A stretch of DNA of 64,000 bases, taken from NCBI RefSeq assembly GCF_963576615.1, contig NC_088709.1, positions 20,601,243 to 20,665,242 on the forward strand, given 5' to 3'. The translations under genes and the position numbers were made by a program. The number at the start of each line of letters is the position of its first letter. Position 1 is the first letter of the stretch. Shown piece by piece: positions 1-12,075 of the stretch. Under the pieces are notes generated by a model. That model made no database searches, was not told the origin of the DNA, and saw nothing but the letters and a program-made list of their open reading frames with translations. The stretch comes from Watersipora subatra. Taxonomy: Eukaryota; Bryozoa; Gymnolaemata; Cheilostomatida; Watersiporidae.

Positions 1-260
1 CTATATTGATAGAGCTATGTTTGCTGTGATCATCTTTTCAATAGCCGTGGCATGTATAGACATGTTTTCCATGTATAACCATGTTCAACGTGGTCATGTA
101 TTTTCATATCCGTTTTCTATATAAGCATGCCTTTAACCTTATTATCTACAAACATATTAAGTATAGCCAAGTTCTTTACAGCCAGTATTCTTATAATCAT
201 GGTCTATTTGGCAATAATTATTCATAATGCAGTTCACCATGAAGTTAGGTAACCTCCAAT
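1..260. repeat. Degenerate TTTTCTATAGCCATG-like satellite
   Basis: Loose tandem copies of a roughly 12-16 bp unit resembling TTTTCTATAGCCATG, for example around 60-130 and 170-215. The same kind of array recurs at about 34640-34870 and 46455-46745, next to exons of the zinc-finger gene. No coding potential seen. Confidence 0.4.
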
Positions 261-292
261 GTCTCACTAAATGAAGTCCGCTTTGTAAAAAA

Positions 293-400
293 TATCATAT
301 GAAGGGAGTTGTCTGCTTTGTTCAACTTTGAGTTGGCCCCTCTCCAAAAGTAAGCTCCACCTAACAGTCATAATAATCCAAACAATCACAAATGGCTATA
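293..400 (+). repeat. Dispersed repeat, copy 1 of 2
   Basis: This stretch contains AGGGAGTTGTCTGCTTTGTT and a following AAGCTCC...ATCCAAACAATCACA segment. It reappears in the same orientation at 14229-14350. Similarity fades after about 110-130 bp, with a weak shared TATTAACTCATCAG further on. No reading frame; probably an old interspersed repeat. Confidence 0.55.
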
Positions 401-2454
401 ATCCGTAGCTATCTATACAAACGATTATTCAACGCTATAGTATAAAATCATTTCTTCACTGACCCAACAAATCTGTATTGATTATGATTAGGGCTTAGTT
501 ACTGTATAAGCAATTGCATTACTCGCTGCATACCATCTACTATATACATATATAACTCTAGTAAATAGTTACATTTAAAAGCATGTAATAAAAAATTGAC
601 GGGCCATATACCTAAAAACTTCTGTCATGGTCGCAAGCTACAAGTCAGACTATTTCGGAACTCAGTGATACAACTTTACCAATTACTAGTTATTAACTCA
701 TCAGCTATGTAAAATTATCAGGCAGACAAACTCTGTAGATGAAAACAGTAAACTGTTTGAGCGAAGAGGGATCAGCATAAACTATAACAAATAAATCAAC
801 ATTCATGTTTCAAACAAGATTTGTCTGCTCTTAATATACAAAATATGATAACTATATTAATTAGGCAAGTGGACTTTTAACTTTCAAAACCAGTGGATAG
901 GACTTCCAAAGGGTAGTGGATAATCAAACCCAGAGATATCGCCTGTAGAATATTTATGTTGTTCAATTTAATATTATGTAACATATAGAGTAATATATAA
1001 TAAGTATTGCTGTTTGTCAGCACTATACTTAGTTACATATTAGATGCTTTCTATAGATTTAATAAAAATGGATGTTGTTTCAGAGTCAGTGGTCCAAATA
1101 AGAATTATGTTATGCTTTAGACTTCTAAATAGAAGTAAAGTTTTTATTACGAATCGTTTACTGAAGCAGTTTAAATTTTTTTCTTTAAAGATTAACGATG
1201 TGTTACGTTAATTACTAAACTTTACATATTATCAACTGAATATGTGTTGATGAATGATCTGCCACATAAGAAAAATAAATGATAAAAAATATTATGATAT
1301 ACTATATCCAAAACATTATATTAAGAGTTATTTAAACCATAAAGTGATCTTTAAGAAATAATAAAATGTAACTTGAAAAATGCAATAGTTTTTTTGTACG
1401 GTTCTATATAATTTTGTCTAAGGTAGCACTCCTTACTGATTTTCTCATATAACCAATAAAGTTTTTGAACTGGCAAGTGGTTCTTTCTGCCAGGCAAAGG
1501 AAATACTATCTATATCAAATGCCAATCAACTGTCCAATCAGTTATTTGAACTTTTGTATGATCTGTTATATACACTATTCATAATTCTGACACCAGTTGT
1601 GTTCTCCTGCATGTTTGTATAATTATTTCTCAGTAGCTGTCTTGCTTTGCGTGAGCACCAATGTTGGTTCCTCTGTCGCATGGGTGTTAGCCACTGTTTT
1701 ATTACCAGTATATAGCCACTTTCGGCATCAATTTTGAATGTTATATGCGAACTCCAATGTCGTTACCTTATTAATAATAGGTCGGCCCATCTCAGGCTAG
1801 GGCCTATAGTGTATTCACCATTAGGAATGCTTCCTTTGGCATAAAACGAAAGAAAAAGGATTTTCAAACAGTTCATAGTATAATAGATATACATATCATT
1901 TCAAAATGTGTGATAGAAATGTGTCCTCAGAAACGTGCAAGGACTAGCATAGTACTCTGCTAAATGGCCTTATCTCCTCGTGGTAGAATGGGTTGTACAA
2001 GTTCACCCATCTGGCCTCTCTGTTCTGCTTATAATTTAAACATATTCAGAAGCTCCTGATATACAAGTGATTAGAGAATAATAACTTCCAAATGGCTTCT
2101 TGTCAGCATTTTTCAAATTTTGTACAGTTGCTAACTGCATACACATATCGCAACCGATCAGCTGTGGAGGAGCGTCTCGGCTCATTTTTCTGGGAAGCCC
2201 ATGATGTTTGAATAACTCGGCCAATTTTCTGACCATGGAAAATACAAACGTGTCTGTATATCTTTTGGTTTTAGTTTTAAATTTTTAGAGAAATTCTGGA
2301 GTATGTATTTTGCTCCATTCTTTCTGATTTTCAGAATTTCATATTTAAAAAATATTATTCTGGCTATGAAAAAATATTAAAGCTTATTTTTCAAAAGCTC
2401 TGCGTACTGATCATGGCCGTATTGTCCAAAGAAAAATTGGTCCGGAGACTGTCA
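401..2454. other. AT-rich intergenic DNA, nothing recognised
   Basis: Two kilobases of AT-rich sequence with frequent stops in every frame. A 66-codon minus-strand frame at 2036-2236 resembles nothing I know and has no supporting context. Confidence 0.5.
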
Positions 2455-2467
2455 GTTAGTAGTTGCT
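2455..2467 (+). repeat. LINE target-site duplication, left
   Basis: GTTAGTAGTTGCT at 2455-2467 is repeated exactly at 6291-6303. If one mismatch is allowed the match extends to 17 bp (AAAG here, GAAG on the right). Confidence 0.8.
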
Positions 2468-3156
2468 AAAGGTCAGGTCATGTGCTAGCCTGCTACTGGT
2501 AACCATGTAACCCAGTACTACCTGTGCCACGGGTCGGGTCGCCGGCGACTAAACCGGCAACCCCTCCCTTTCTTTGAAATGAGGATTTGGAGGGAACTGA
2601 AAACAACATCCACCCAACATTCCGGCATGTACTATCCCGACGGCAAAAACACCAGTTGGAAAGGGCGAAAGAATCTCTTGCAGATCAACGGCCGCGTACT
2701 GCAACTTGTCATACTCCTAATTGTCTAGGTCTTCTTGTCATTGGATCAGAGTATGACTAGCCAAGTTAGTGGATCTCTGCAGTGCATCAGAAGAACCACT
2801 TAAATTCACTCACGGCTTTCTGCTTGCACCAAACCAACCAACCAAGCCCTGCGACGATTGGAAGGTGGCAACGGGGACAGGGTAGTGAAACCTGGGAGTC
2901 CTCAGCTCCCAACCAGCACGCAGGCGGTGGAAGTTTATCAGTCGCTCGTCTCTTGAATGGAACAGGAGAGATGTTTGGTAGTTGCTTTCACGTCTGAGCA
3001 GCCCTTTTTTGGGACCGCCCCGCTCACCTCAATCCGAGGAAGGGACTAGAAAAGGTGTCCTATACATGGTCTGTTCCTTTTTTCACCTGGCTGGATTACC
3101 ACGTCTAGATGGTTCACTCTATTTGCGGTAGAAAACAACAGATTACACCAGCAACA

Positions 3157-6100
3157 TGAAATGTACGCATGCTCATGGACAATCAGCGCAGTGATCGACC
3201 TGACTGTCGCACAGTTTTTGTGGCACGTGAGCTCAGAAGACATGATATTGATATTGCTGCACTACAGGAGACAAGACTTGCTGATGAGGGCCAGATGACA
3301 GAAGTGGGAGGTGGTTATACATTCTATTGGAAAGGGAGATATGCTAAAGATCATAGGCTGTATGGGGTAGGTTTCGCCGTTAAAAATGAACTTGTTAAGC
3401 ACATGGACCATCTACCTGTCGGCATTTCAGACCGACTGATGACCTTACAAATAAACATCAGTAAGAACAGGAAAGCAACACTGATCAGTGCCTATGCTCC
3501 GACCCTGATGGCCGAACAAGATGATAAAGAGCTATTCTATTCAGCTCTTGATGACACTGTATCGCATATTCCTAGAGCTGACAAGGTTGTGCTTCTTGGA
3601 GACTTTAATGCAAGAGTTGGTACGGACAGCACGACATGGAAGGACGTCATCGGCAAAGAGGGAATTGGCAGTATAAATGACAATGGTCTCATGCTTTTCA
3701 CTAAATGTGCAGAACTTAACCTTGTGATTACAAACACCCTGTTCAGACAAAAGAATAGAAGGAAAACAACCTGGAGGCACCCTCGCTCCGATCACTGGCA
3801 CTTGATAGACTATATAATCACCAAACAGCGGGACTTGGCAGATGTAAGAGTAACCAAAGCGATCAACTCAACAGATAGCTGCTGGACGGATCACAGATTG
3901 GTGAAAACTCTGCTGAGTTTCACTCTACAGCCTAAACAGAGAAGAGCTAAACGGACAGCAAGGCCAAAGTACAACGTGAATCTATTCAATAAACTGGATG
4001 TGAAAAAAGACTTTCAAACAAAAATCAATGCGAGACTATCAGCTGAAATCTATGACCAAAATGTCAACTCGACTTGGACAAATCTAAAGAGCGGTATCAC
4101 TGAGATATGCGAGGAGGTATTAGGCAAAGCGAAAAGGCACCACCAAGACTGGTTTGATGAGAATGACCTAGAAATAGAACAACTTATAAATAAAAGACGA
4201 TCTAAATTTGCAGCCTGGCAAAATGATCTTAGAAACAAGGAGAAACAGAAAGCATACTGCAGCATACGAACAGATGTGCAGCGACGAGTTTGAAGGATGC
4301 AGAATGATTGGTGGACACAAAAGGCAGAGGAGCTTCAGAGCTTGGCGGATCAGAATAAGACAAGGGATTTCTTTGCAGAGACACGAAAACTGTACAGTCC
4401 TCTGTCACATGGCTCTGTACCTGTTCGAGACAAGAATGGTGTGCTCCATTAAGACAAAGATGCCATCAGAGATTGCTGGAAAGAACACTTTTCAAATCTT
4501 TTGAACCAAACATCCACTGTAGCTGATCCAGTCCTGCAGAAAGTCCCACAGCTGCCAACCCATCTGCAGCTAGGAGAAGAGCCAACACTAGTCGAGACAA
4601 AAGCCGCCATTCGAGCAATGAAGAGTGGGAAGGCTGCTGGTGCTGATGGAATTCCTGCAGAAGTTGTCAAGCATGGTGGAACTAAACTTACCAAGAAACT
4701 GCCCTGCCTTTTTACACTTGTGTGGACAACTGAGAAAATACCTGACGAATTACGTGATGCACTGATTGTTACCATCTTCAAAAAAGGGGATAGGACGATG
4801 TGTGGGAACTACAGGGGGATATCCCTCTTGTCAATAACGGGGAAGATTCTAGCTAGAATTCTGTCCTATAGACTCTCCAGTGTTGCGGAAAAAATTCTTT
4901 CAGAGACGCAGTGTGGTTTTAGGCCTGGCAGGGGTACAGTAGATATGATATTTGCTGCTAGACAGATCCAGGAAAAATGCCAAGAACAGAACAAGGACCT
5001 TTACATGGCCTTCATAGACCTTACCAAGGCTTTCGACACTGTTGACAGACAATCTCTTTACAAAGTACTTAAGAAAATCGGTTGCCCTCCCAAATTTGTG
5101 GCTATTGTGCAGCTTCTGGGGTGAAACAAGGCTGTGTGATTGCGCCAACGCTGTTTTCTATCTACTTGTGTGCTGTACTGCACCTTGTGAAACAAGAACT
5201 CTCTGAATGTATCACATTGAACTATCAAATAGGCGATAAGTTCAACCTGCAGAGACTTGGGGCTAAAACTTTAACTTCGAAACAAAGTGTTCTTGAGCTC
5301 CAATATGCTGATGACAATGCTCTCGTGGCTCATACAGAAGAACGTCTTCAAGAAGTCATGACAGCTTTTGAAAATGCTTGCAGGGCTCTTGGACTCAAGC
5401 TGAATGCAAAGAAAACTCAAGTATCGTACCAGCTGAAACCTGGAAAAAACATAGTCACTCCACGCATTGTTGCCGGAGGCGAACCACTTTGCCCTGTAGA
5501 TGCCTTTTATACCTAGGTAGTAATCTCTCCTCCAAGGCCAACCTAGGGAAGGAGATAGAGAGAAGACTGCAAGGAGCTAGCATAGCATACAGCAAACTGA
5601 GACAAAGAGTGTTTGAAAATCCAGTCTTGCAAGTCGACACCAAGCTAAAAGTGTACAAGGCAGTAATTGTCCCCACACTACTGTATGCCTCAGAAACGTG
5701 GGCTACTTACAGCACTGACGTCAAGGCTCTGGAGAACTATCACATGAAAAAAATGAGAGAACTACTGATGATCAAATGGTCTGACAAACGCACTAACACT
5801 AGTGTGTATCAACAAGCTAAGATGTCCAGCCTCGAAAGTATGATCGCTAAGAACAGACTTCGTTGGGTTGGACACTTGGTTAGAATGCCAGACTGCAGAC
5901 TACCAAAACAGATTCTGTATGCCGAACTAGAAAATGAGAAGAGGTCACAGGGGGGACAAAGAAAGCGCTATAAACACTGTCTCAAAGATAGCTTGAAGCG
6001 TTGTCACATCAGATGTGAAACCTGGGAATGGAATGCCACGAGAAGAACTGGATGGAGAACTCTAACTCATAAAGGGGTGAAGATACTTGAAAATGAAAAA

Positions 6101-6260
6101 AATGCGTCACAGAGAAGAGCTCAGGGCAGCACGAAAAGTGCGGCTTAGCTCATCTGATACTTTGATGAATGATTACTACCAATGTCCACATTGCAATCGT
6201 CAATGCAGAGCAATGATCGGACTAAGGAGCCATCTTAAAACACACCAAACACATCAATAA
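3157..6260 (+). pseudogene. LINE endonuclease-reverse transcriptase, broken ORF
   Basis: The endonuclease is readable from 3169: QETR (E about residue 34), SAYAPT, GDFNARVG, SDHWHLIDYII and DHRLV, the usual APE catalytic blocks. Just upstream, the TGG expected in the conserved WNVR block reads TGA (3157). In-frame stops follow at 4291 (TGA) and 4450 (TAA). The reverse transcriptase resumes at 4501 (DLTKAFDTVD, YADD). At about 5118 the codons between the palm strand and GVKQGC are missing (an estimated 60-75 bp), which shifts the frame. One-base shifts follow near 5507 and in an A-run near 6092-6098. In the last frame the protein ends with CPHC...HLKTH, a C2H2-like tail, stopping at 6258-6260. 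Several independent lesions make this clearly non-functional. Confidence 0.85.
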
Positions 6261-6271
6261 AGCAAGCAGAC

Positions 6272-6290
6272 AGAGAGAGAGAGAGAGAGA
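6272..6290 (+). repeat. (AG)n microsatellite, LINE 3' tail
   Basis: A pure AG dinucleotide run directly before the right-hand target duplication. It is probably the element's replicated 3' tail rather than a random microsatellite. Confidence 0.75.
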
Positions 6291-6303
6291 GTTAGTAGTT
6301 GCT
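6291..6303 (+). repeat. LINE target-site duplication, right
   Basis: Exact copy of the 13 bp at 2455-2467, directly after the AG tail. Confidence 0.8.
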
Positions 6304-6450
6304 GAAGACCGACTTGGCCATGCAGGGAGTGTCTGGGAGGAGAGCAGAAACACCTTCCCAAAGAAAGGGGTTCGGGGGCGCACCCCTGAGAAAGTTTTGA
6401 GAACTAATAGTCATATTAGACCATTTTAAAGTGTATCTTGTATTATTTAA

Positions 6451-7316
6451 AGGTTGACTTGCGACAACACTCACATTCCAGTTGATTGGTATCAAAAGAT
6501 TCACCATGTCTTACTCACTTGTGTTGTAGGTTCCAAATATGTGAAAAAGTGAATAAAAGCTCTTAAAAGCTCAAAAATGAAAATTCGCCGAAGATTTGAA
6601 TCTTTTTATTTCTCTGACGTAGTCACGAAAATTGGTAATTGTATTGTCACATGATCTTCTCAAGTGAATTGAAAACTATATATATATAATATAAAACTTA
6701 TGGTAGCGCTAGTTTATGACAAACACTTTGGGTTTTACCGAAGACCCTGTATCGAATATAGATGCTGGCTACTTTACACTTTTGTTTTGGTTTAGTCTAA
6801 TTGGCAAGTCGTAATCTGATCATGTGACCCAATACTTCGCAAATAATTTCTGCAGCACTTTTTGCTCATCACAAGTGACCAACAGGCTCGTCATGATTAT
6901 CAGACTATTATATGTACTCCTTCAAGCTAAGGCTTAAAAATTAAACCATTTTTTACGGTAAGTTATAAGATATCAGTGCTAAAAGTGATAGCATTACAAT
7001 GACGACAAAACATAGTAACAATAGACATGGTTTTATTGATAGTGTGAAGTATAGTCTTGAAAATAATTTGACGAATAAGGTTGCATGAAAGTGTAAACAG
7101 AAACCATCTACCACAAATACGTCACATTTGAGCCATTTTGGAAAAAGAATCCAAACCACGGCGGTCTCGTGTGGCTGCGATTAACTGTTCGTTTTGAGCT
7201 TTTATAAGCTTGTAATCACAATTCCACATATTTGCACCTACAACACAACGGAGTAAGACATGGTGAATCTTTTCATATCAAATAACTGTAATGTGAATTT
7301 TGTTGCAAGTCAACCT
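6451..7316. mobile_element. TTAA-flanked inverted-repeat element, family K1
   Basis: Flanked by TTAA at 6447-6450 and 7317-7320. Termini are AGGTTGACTTGC... and ...GCAAGTCAACCT. The terminal inverted repeats run about 130 bp with roughly 80% identity by eye, down to a shared AAAAGCTCAAAA block (about 6575 on the left, 7185 on the right). The 866-bp length and lack of an ORF indicate a non-autonomous element. TTAA duplication is known for piggyBac and Kolobok. The AG...CT ends favour Kolobok over piggyBac, which usually starts CC; this is inference. Confidence 0.8.
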
Positions 7317-7440
7317 TTAAGGTGGATATCAGGGTCCTCCCAAGTTGAGTCATTTCAAGTATTGCAAAGAGAGCTAGCTACATAATTACATGGTTTTGAG
7401 TTGTAACCATATATATATGTATATTTACATTTATATTTCT

Positions 7441-7748
7441 AAATATACATACATGTACGTGTGTACACAGAAGATTAATTGCTATAGCTTGACACTTGTC
7501 TTTTAAAATTTAAATTTAAAAGCACCTGTTTCCGTTACATAAATAAGTTTAAATAATATATTACATACACCAGATGAAGACAAAAAATAAATTACTTGGC
7601 CTGCTTTATCCTTACTATGTTTAAATTATGGCTGGCCACCTAGGAATACAATTAGCAACAAACTTAGCCTGCAAAAACAAACATACATGTACATTAGTAC
7701 ATAGAAGATTAATTGTTGTAGCTTGACACCTGTCTTTTAAAAAGCTAC
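7441..7748 (+). repeat. Two direct copies of a ~70-bp repeat
   Basis: ACATACATGTAC...AGAAGATTAATTG.T.TAGCTTGACAC.TGTCTTTTAAAA occurs at about 7441-7512 and again at 7677-7748, roughly 235 bp apart. No ORF. Confidence 0.65.
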
Positions 7749-8733
7749 TCTTCTGTCAATGTGTCCACAGTAGAAATATTTTACAACTGATTCTGTATCT
7801 ATTTCATCATCTTTACATAAGTGTAACATTAGATGATTATTTAGACAGCCTGCCCCATGGTGTTCCTCATCATTCTTTAGATTCGCTTTAATGCAGAAAA
7901 GTATATCTCGCCTACTGCATTGGTGGCCGGCAAAACCAATACTAGATTACTGAGCCTCTCCACTTCATCGCCAGTTGCTAGAGCGCAACGTTCCGCTAGA
8001 TAATTAGTTGTTAGAAATTCCAAGTTTATGAGCTTAGGCTGAAATTATCTTGGACACCAAGATAATGTGTGTCTTCCACATAGTCTAGAACTTGATCTCC
8101 AAGAGAGTATTTTGGTATTGCTCAACTGTTTGTGAAACCAATAACGTGACACTTAGTTGTATTGAATTTCATTTTTCATTTATTTGCCCACTGATGCATG
8201 GAATCAATGTCTTTTTAAAACCAATTTTTATCACTTGTGTTGTTGATCACTTTGCTAAGTCAGAGTTTCAGCTGCAAGTAGACTCACTGATCAGGGTCTA
8301 TTTGCAGATGACATAGATGTACCATGAGCTAAACATGCCTCTCGACATAGTTGTCATTTCCATTTTCATTATATATTTTCATTTGCAAACAATTGCCCAT
8401 TCTCCTCTCTGTATAGATCCCAATTCTCTTTCTGGGTCTGGATGTAAGTCTTTTTACAGTGTCTCAATGACTGCAGTGTGGTCAAAATAGTTTCATCTAC
8501 AATAGCACATTAGATAGTACAACTAGTGTGATAGTTTAACATGAAAATTAATAAATTATAAGATGTATGAATAGACAAATATTCATTTTACAATCTCTTA
8601 GACTATGTAAAAGGAACAATCAGACTGCAGCAGGCTCATTATAGCGGCATATTCAAACTTGTTCAGTCAAATGACCTTACATCTAAGATTCTTGGCAATA
8701 CAAACAGCCAGCCACGCACAAATGCCACCAAAC
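7749..8733. other. Intergenic, nothing firm
   Basis: AT-rich. A 74-codon plus-strand frame at 8092-8316 has no recognisable motif and no splice context. It is not called as a gene. Confidence 0.4.
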
Positions 8734-8915
8734 CTAGCCAGCTTCATTGGCTATAAACCAAGACTGTCCATACCAAGTCTTTTCTAGAGACAACATGTAG
8801 GTTTCAAGATATTCTATTTGAGCAGTAGACAGCACTTGATTTGATTGACCTTGACCAGTCTCATCATCATGTGAGTGCAATGATTCATTAGCACAGCCAC
8901 CTTGTATAGGTTTTG
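8734..8915 (-). CDS. Putative terminal exon of unidentified minus-strand gene (exon C)
   Basis: Read on the minus strand, a CCCATTTAG acceptor at 8916-8917 opens a 59-codon frame ending in TAG (8734-8736). The peptide is hydrophilic at first (GGCANESLHSHDDETGQGQ) and then has helix-like text with several aromatic residues (ETYMLSLEKTWYGQSWF). The exon starts with two bases of a split codon, which fits exon B (9012-9083), which ends one base into a codon. A GTATGG donor within the LEKTW codons could instead end the exon earlier. I do not recognise the family. Support is only open frame, splice signals and phase agreement. Confidence 0.3.
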
Positions 8916-9011
8916 CTAAATGGGTACAAGGGTATAGTTAATTGAGCCTGCAAACAATCGATTCCCTTGAATCTGATAATTCCCATGGTAGGTGTGCTGG
9001 GTATTTATTAC

Positions 9012-9083
9012 CTATGCAGCATGTGTTTGTTATGACATAACCTCCACTGCAATCGCCAATTTCCATGTCACAAGCTGCCGTAT
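9012..9083 (-). CDS. Putative small Cys-rich exon of the same minus-strand gene (exon B)
   Basis: 72 bp on the minus strand between an ATTATAG acceptor and a GTAATA donor. It encodes TAACDMEIGDCSGG...TNTCCI, a cysteine pattern C-x6-C-x10-CC. Both ends are phase 1, so it can join exon C (8734-8915) without a stop. Reading straight through gives a hydrophobic frame extending to 9219, but the upstream part is probably intron. Family unknown; the cysteines suggest a secreted or metal-binding segment, which is a guess. Confidence 0.3.
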
Positions 9084-9385
9084 CTATAATATGAAAATCA
9101 ATATTGGTAATTAAAAATACAAACAAGAATAGAAAGCACACAACAGTACATTGATTTAATAATGCTCGAAAAATATAAACCAGCCCTGGGCCTTGCTGAA
9201 CCAATGCGTAGTGTATCATTCACCAAAGGTTACCGAATAAAACCTCATCCATTTTTATAAGTCAAGACTGAATAAACCAACTTTAACTACAAGAATATTT
9301 ATTTATTATTTGGAATATATTAATTTTAGTAAATAATAACAGAAAAATAATGGTTTATAGTCAAATATAACAAATGGTGCAGTAC

Positions 9386-9496
9386 AGACCTTTTCCCATT
9401 CTGTTTCTCCTGACAGGACCAGACTCCACAAGTTCTTTGAGCGTTTCCATGAGCCAAACTCTATGGGACTTAGTAGATTAGTTGTCTCGCGTAGCG
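9386..9496 (-). CDS. Putative upstream exon of the same minus-strand gene (exon A)
   Basis: On the minus strand, a TTGAACACAG acceptor precedes an open segment containing LLSPIEFGSWKRSKNLWSLV, ending ...GETEWEKV. The stronger donor (AAAAG then GTCTGT, exon end at 9390) leaves phase 0 and does not fit exon B. The weaker GTACTG donor, with the exon ending at 9386, leaves phase 1 and does fit. That conflict lowers confidence that A and B are adjacent exons. The composition is unlike the surrounding AT-rich noise. Function unknown. Confidence 0.25.
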
Positions 9497-11379
9497 CTGT
9501 GTTCAAGTTATTAGTGCTGAAGAATTTTTAAGCAAAGTAATAAATATTTATCCCTTTGTAAACGGTGCTGTTCAAATATAACAGGGCACCTAACAAAAAC
9601 AATCTACGGCTCAGCATAGACATAGCGATAAAACGCAACATTCCATAGGCTGCAGAATCATTAGGGACAATTCGACCGTATGCCTCGTAGAAGGCCCGTC
9701 GACGAGATCAGGCGACCATGAAGCATGACCGATTTTGTGGATAAGCTACATGCGTCTATCGACCATTTTGAGTGTTTGAACTGCGGTATGGTTTGAAACT
9801 AATGTATATATTATGGTGAGATACAGTGATTTGTGGTTTTCCTGTCCAGTTAGCATCTTTCATCATTTAGGTTGTCTGTGCTTTGAGGCTAAGATGAGTA
9901 GGTCATGAAACTCCTTTCTGTGTGTATTGTTGTCATCATAGGTCATAGTAGTTTCTAGTTTCCTTAGCAAAATAGGTCCTCCTGTTTTCTTCCAGAACTT
10001 ATCTGACAGATGCTCCTATCCACATTTAATACTGAGCTGAAAGCCACTAAGGCTATGTAGATAGCAAGATATTCATTATCTTAACATTTATATAATCAAA
10101 CCTTGTAAGAAATACAATGTATTTGTTATATACTTTTTGATTACTAGTTACTATTTGATTAAATAGTAAATAGTAAACTATTTGTGTTAACGCCAAACTT
10201 GTCTGACAAATATCATTTGCAAATTTTTAAATGTGAATGTGGAACTTTTCTTTCAATTAAAGGCTCAATTACCATTTTTTCAAGTTCACAGAGATGCAAG
10301 TACTACTGTGCTTTGCAGTAGTATTTATGTATTTTAACATATATTATAAAATACAACCAAACCTTTCACATTAAGCCACATGTAGAATTTTTGATCATTA
10401 TTCATGGTACATAAGTGAGACAAGACACTAAGATGCTACCAGCATATCTTCTTTATCTACTCACTGAAATGATACAAAATTGAGGTCAGCAAAGTGGTTT
10501 TTTGAATTTTCTAAAAGGTGACACAATATACATTAAAGATATACTCATGTATGCCTATAAAAATTTATGAATTTTTAAATGAGAACAACAAGCCTGGTTG
10601 AGGTAGGTCTATTGATTTTTACTCTTTCAACGTGAGACCAATGCAAAAATACATAATTTTTATATACAATCATATGTACTGAGTTATTAGTTCTTACTAT
10701 AGTAGCGCTGTGTCCGACTGCCCTTGTGTAACCACGAGTGGTTGTTGGGGAAAAATTGTACTACATGAGATTCCACCTCAGAAAATTAGCAGAGCAGTCA
10801 AGCATGCTATCATTTACGGCTCTCACTACTTTGTAGAATAATCAATAATTTATCCGTACCTTTAACCCTGCCTGCTAAAATCTGATGGACAGACACTGCT
10901 CTTATGATAGAAAATGTATTTCTGTTCTACTTTAATGTATACATATAGGCCTACAAGGTTTTTATTTTTTATCTGCAGCTCGATAAAAATGAAATTTTAA
11001 ATTTAATGTGACTTTGAAGCTTTGTGTTTCCCTCAACTCACGTAAACTTATCGTAATCAACAAACCCATTGAATAGAAGTCTTCGCAAAAGCAGATAGCG
11101 TAACGGAGAAATGACTAGGCAAGATACATGCCCAATATTTCAATGAACATAACATCTAATACATTAAAGGACGAGCAATAATGACAATCAACAGAAACTC
11201 ATATATAATCAGCTTGGAAACCTCTTGTGAAAGTAGCTCATGAGGGAAAGAACATTAATTGACATGCCAGAAAACCAATAAAATATGGAGTTAGTCATCA
11301 TTTCCAATCATTACACTCCCATGAACTACGTGAAACAATTTCACTCAATTCCTAACCCTTCACACAATAAAGAACCAAA
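9497..11379. other. Intergenic; small CpG-rich patch at about 9660-9790
   Basis: Mostly AT-rich with no gene seen. About 9660-9790 holds a cluster of CpG and CGACG-type words that stands out from its surroundings. It sits upstream of the putative minus-strand exons and could be their promoter or first exon, which is speculation. Confidence 0.3.
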
Positions 11380-11423
11380 CCTGAGATCCTAAACACTTTC
11401 TCACAAGCTAACAGAGACATCTT

Positions 11424-12075
11424 CAGTATAAAAGAGAACAGCTCCAATGACTCTCTCGATCATCTTCAGTTGATCTACCTATCTCCCTTTCCTGAAGGAT
11501 CTGATGAGGCTCCTTCCGCCTGCTGAGGCACGTTCCTCTTCATCTGAAACTTTTCTCTTTTCTCTAGAGCCTCTATCTCTTTCCCTACCTATGGAGCTTC
11601 CTTCTCCATCACTCTCCATCCTTCTCCATCCTCTATTCATCCTTTTCTAACATAACCACTGAGCTTCTATATCGCAGGACTGCCTTCACTGTCAACTGAC
11701 TATTGAAACTCACAGCCACATGGACTGAACAAGCAAACATGGATGACCTTTCAAGTAACGGTGTAACTTTTATTAGCTCTTTTACCTTTAGTCATTAACA
11801 TTATTGTATAGAATTTTGTTAAATTGTTGATTTTAATTCTTGAACTTACAGAAAAAATAATTAAATTGCACTGGTAAATATCAGTACTGCTTACAACAGC
11901 TTAACACCTTCACTAGTAGCTGAACTAGTAATCACCAAATCAGTTCCCACATGACAGAGCAAAAGTACGCAAACTGAAGATAGTCAAAAGTAGAATGCAA
12001 TGACAAAGCAAATTCAACACTGATGTTGTGTGTGGGTTTGGATTAGCAATGCATATCATAATTTCTCTCTATCCA
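11424..12075 (+). repeat. LTR-like repeat, copy A
   Basis: A long repeat containing TATAAAAGAGAACAGCTCC. Its homologous copy is on the minus strand in two pieces (21610-21134 and 14985-14870). Shared landmarks include TGAGGCTC, AACTTTTATTAGCTCTTTTA, GGTAAATATCAGTA and GGATTAGC.ATGCAT. A TATA box followed by a moderately conserved few hundred bases suggests a solo LTR or LTR fragment of another retrotransposon. TG...CA ends could not be fixed. Confidence 0.6.

Larger units (their letters stand above)
2468..6290 (+). mobile_element. Non-LTR retrotransposon (RTE/CR1-like LINE), inactive
   Basis: A 3.8-kb LINE bounded by a 13-bp target-site duplication. It has a GC-richer 5' leader of about 700 bp (2468-3160). 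An APE-type endonuclease, a reverse transcriptase and a C-terminal zinc-finger-like motif follow. The 3' end is a short (AG)n microsatellite, not poly(A). Short microsatellite tails and this endonuclease type are known in RTE-like and related clades; the exact clade is not resolved here. It is close to full length, but the coding region carries several inactivating lesions. Confidence 0.85.
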
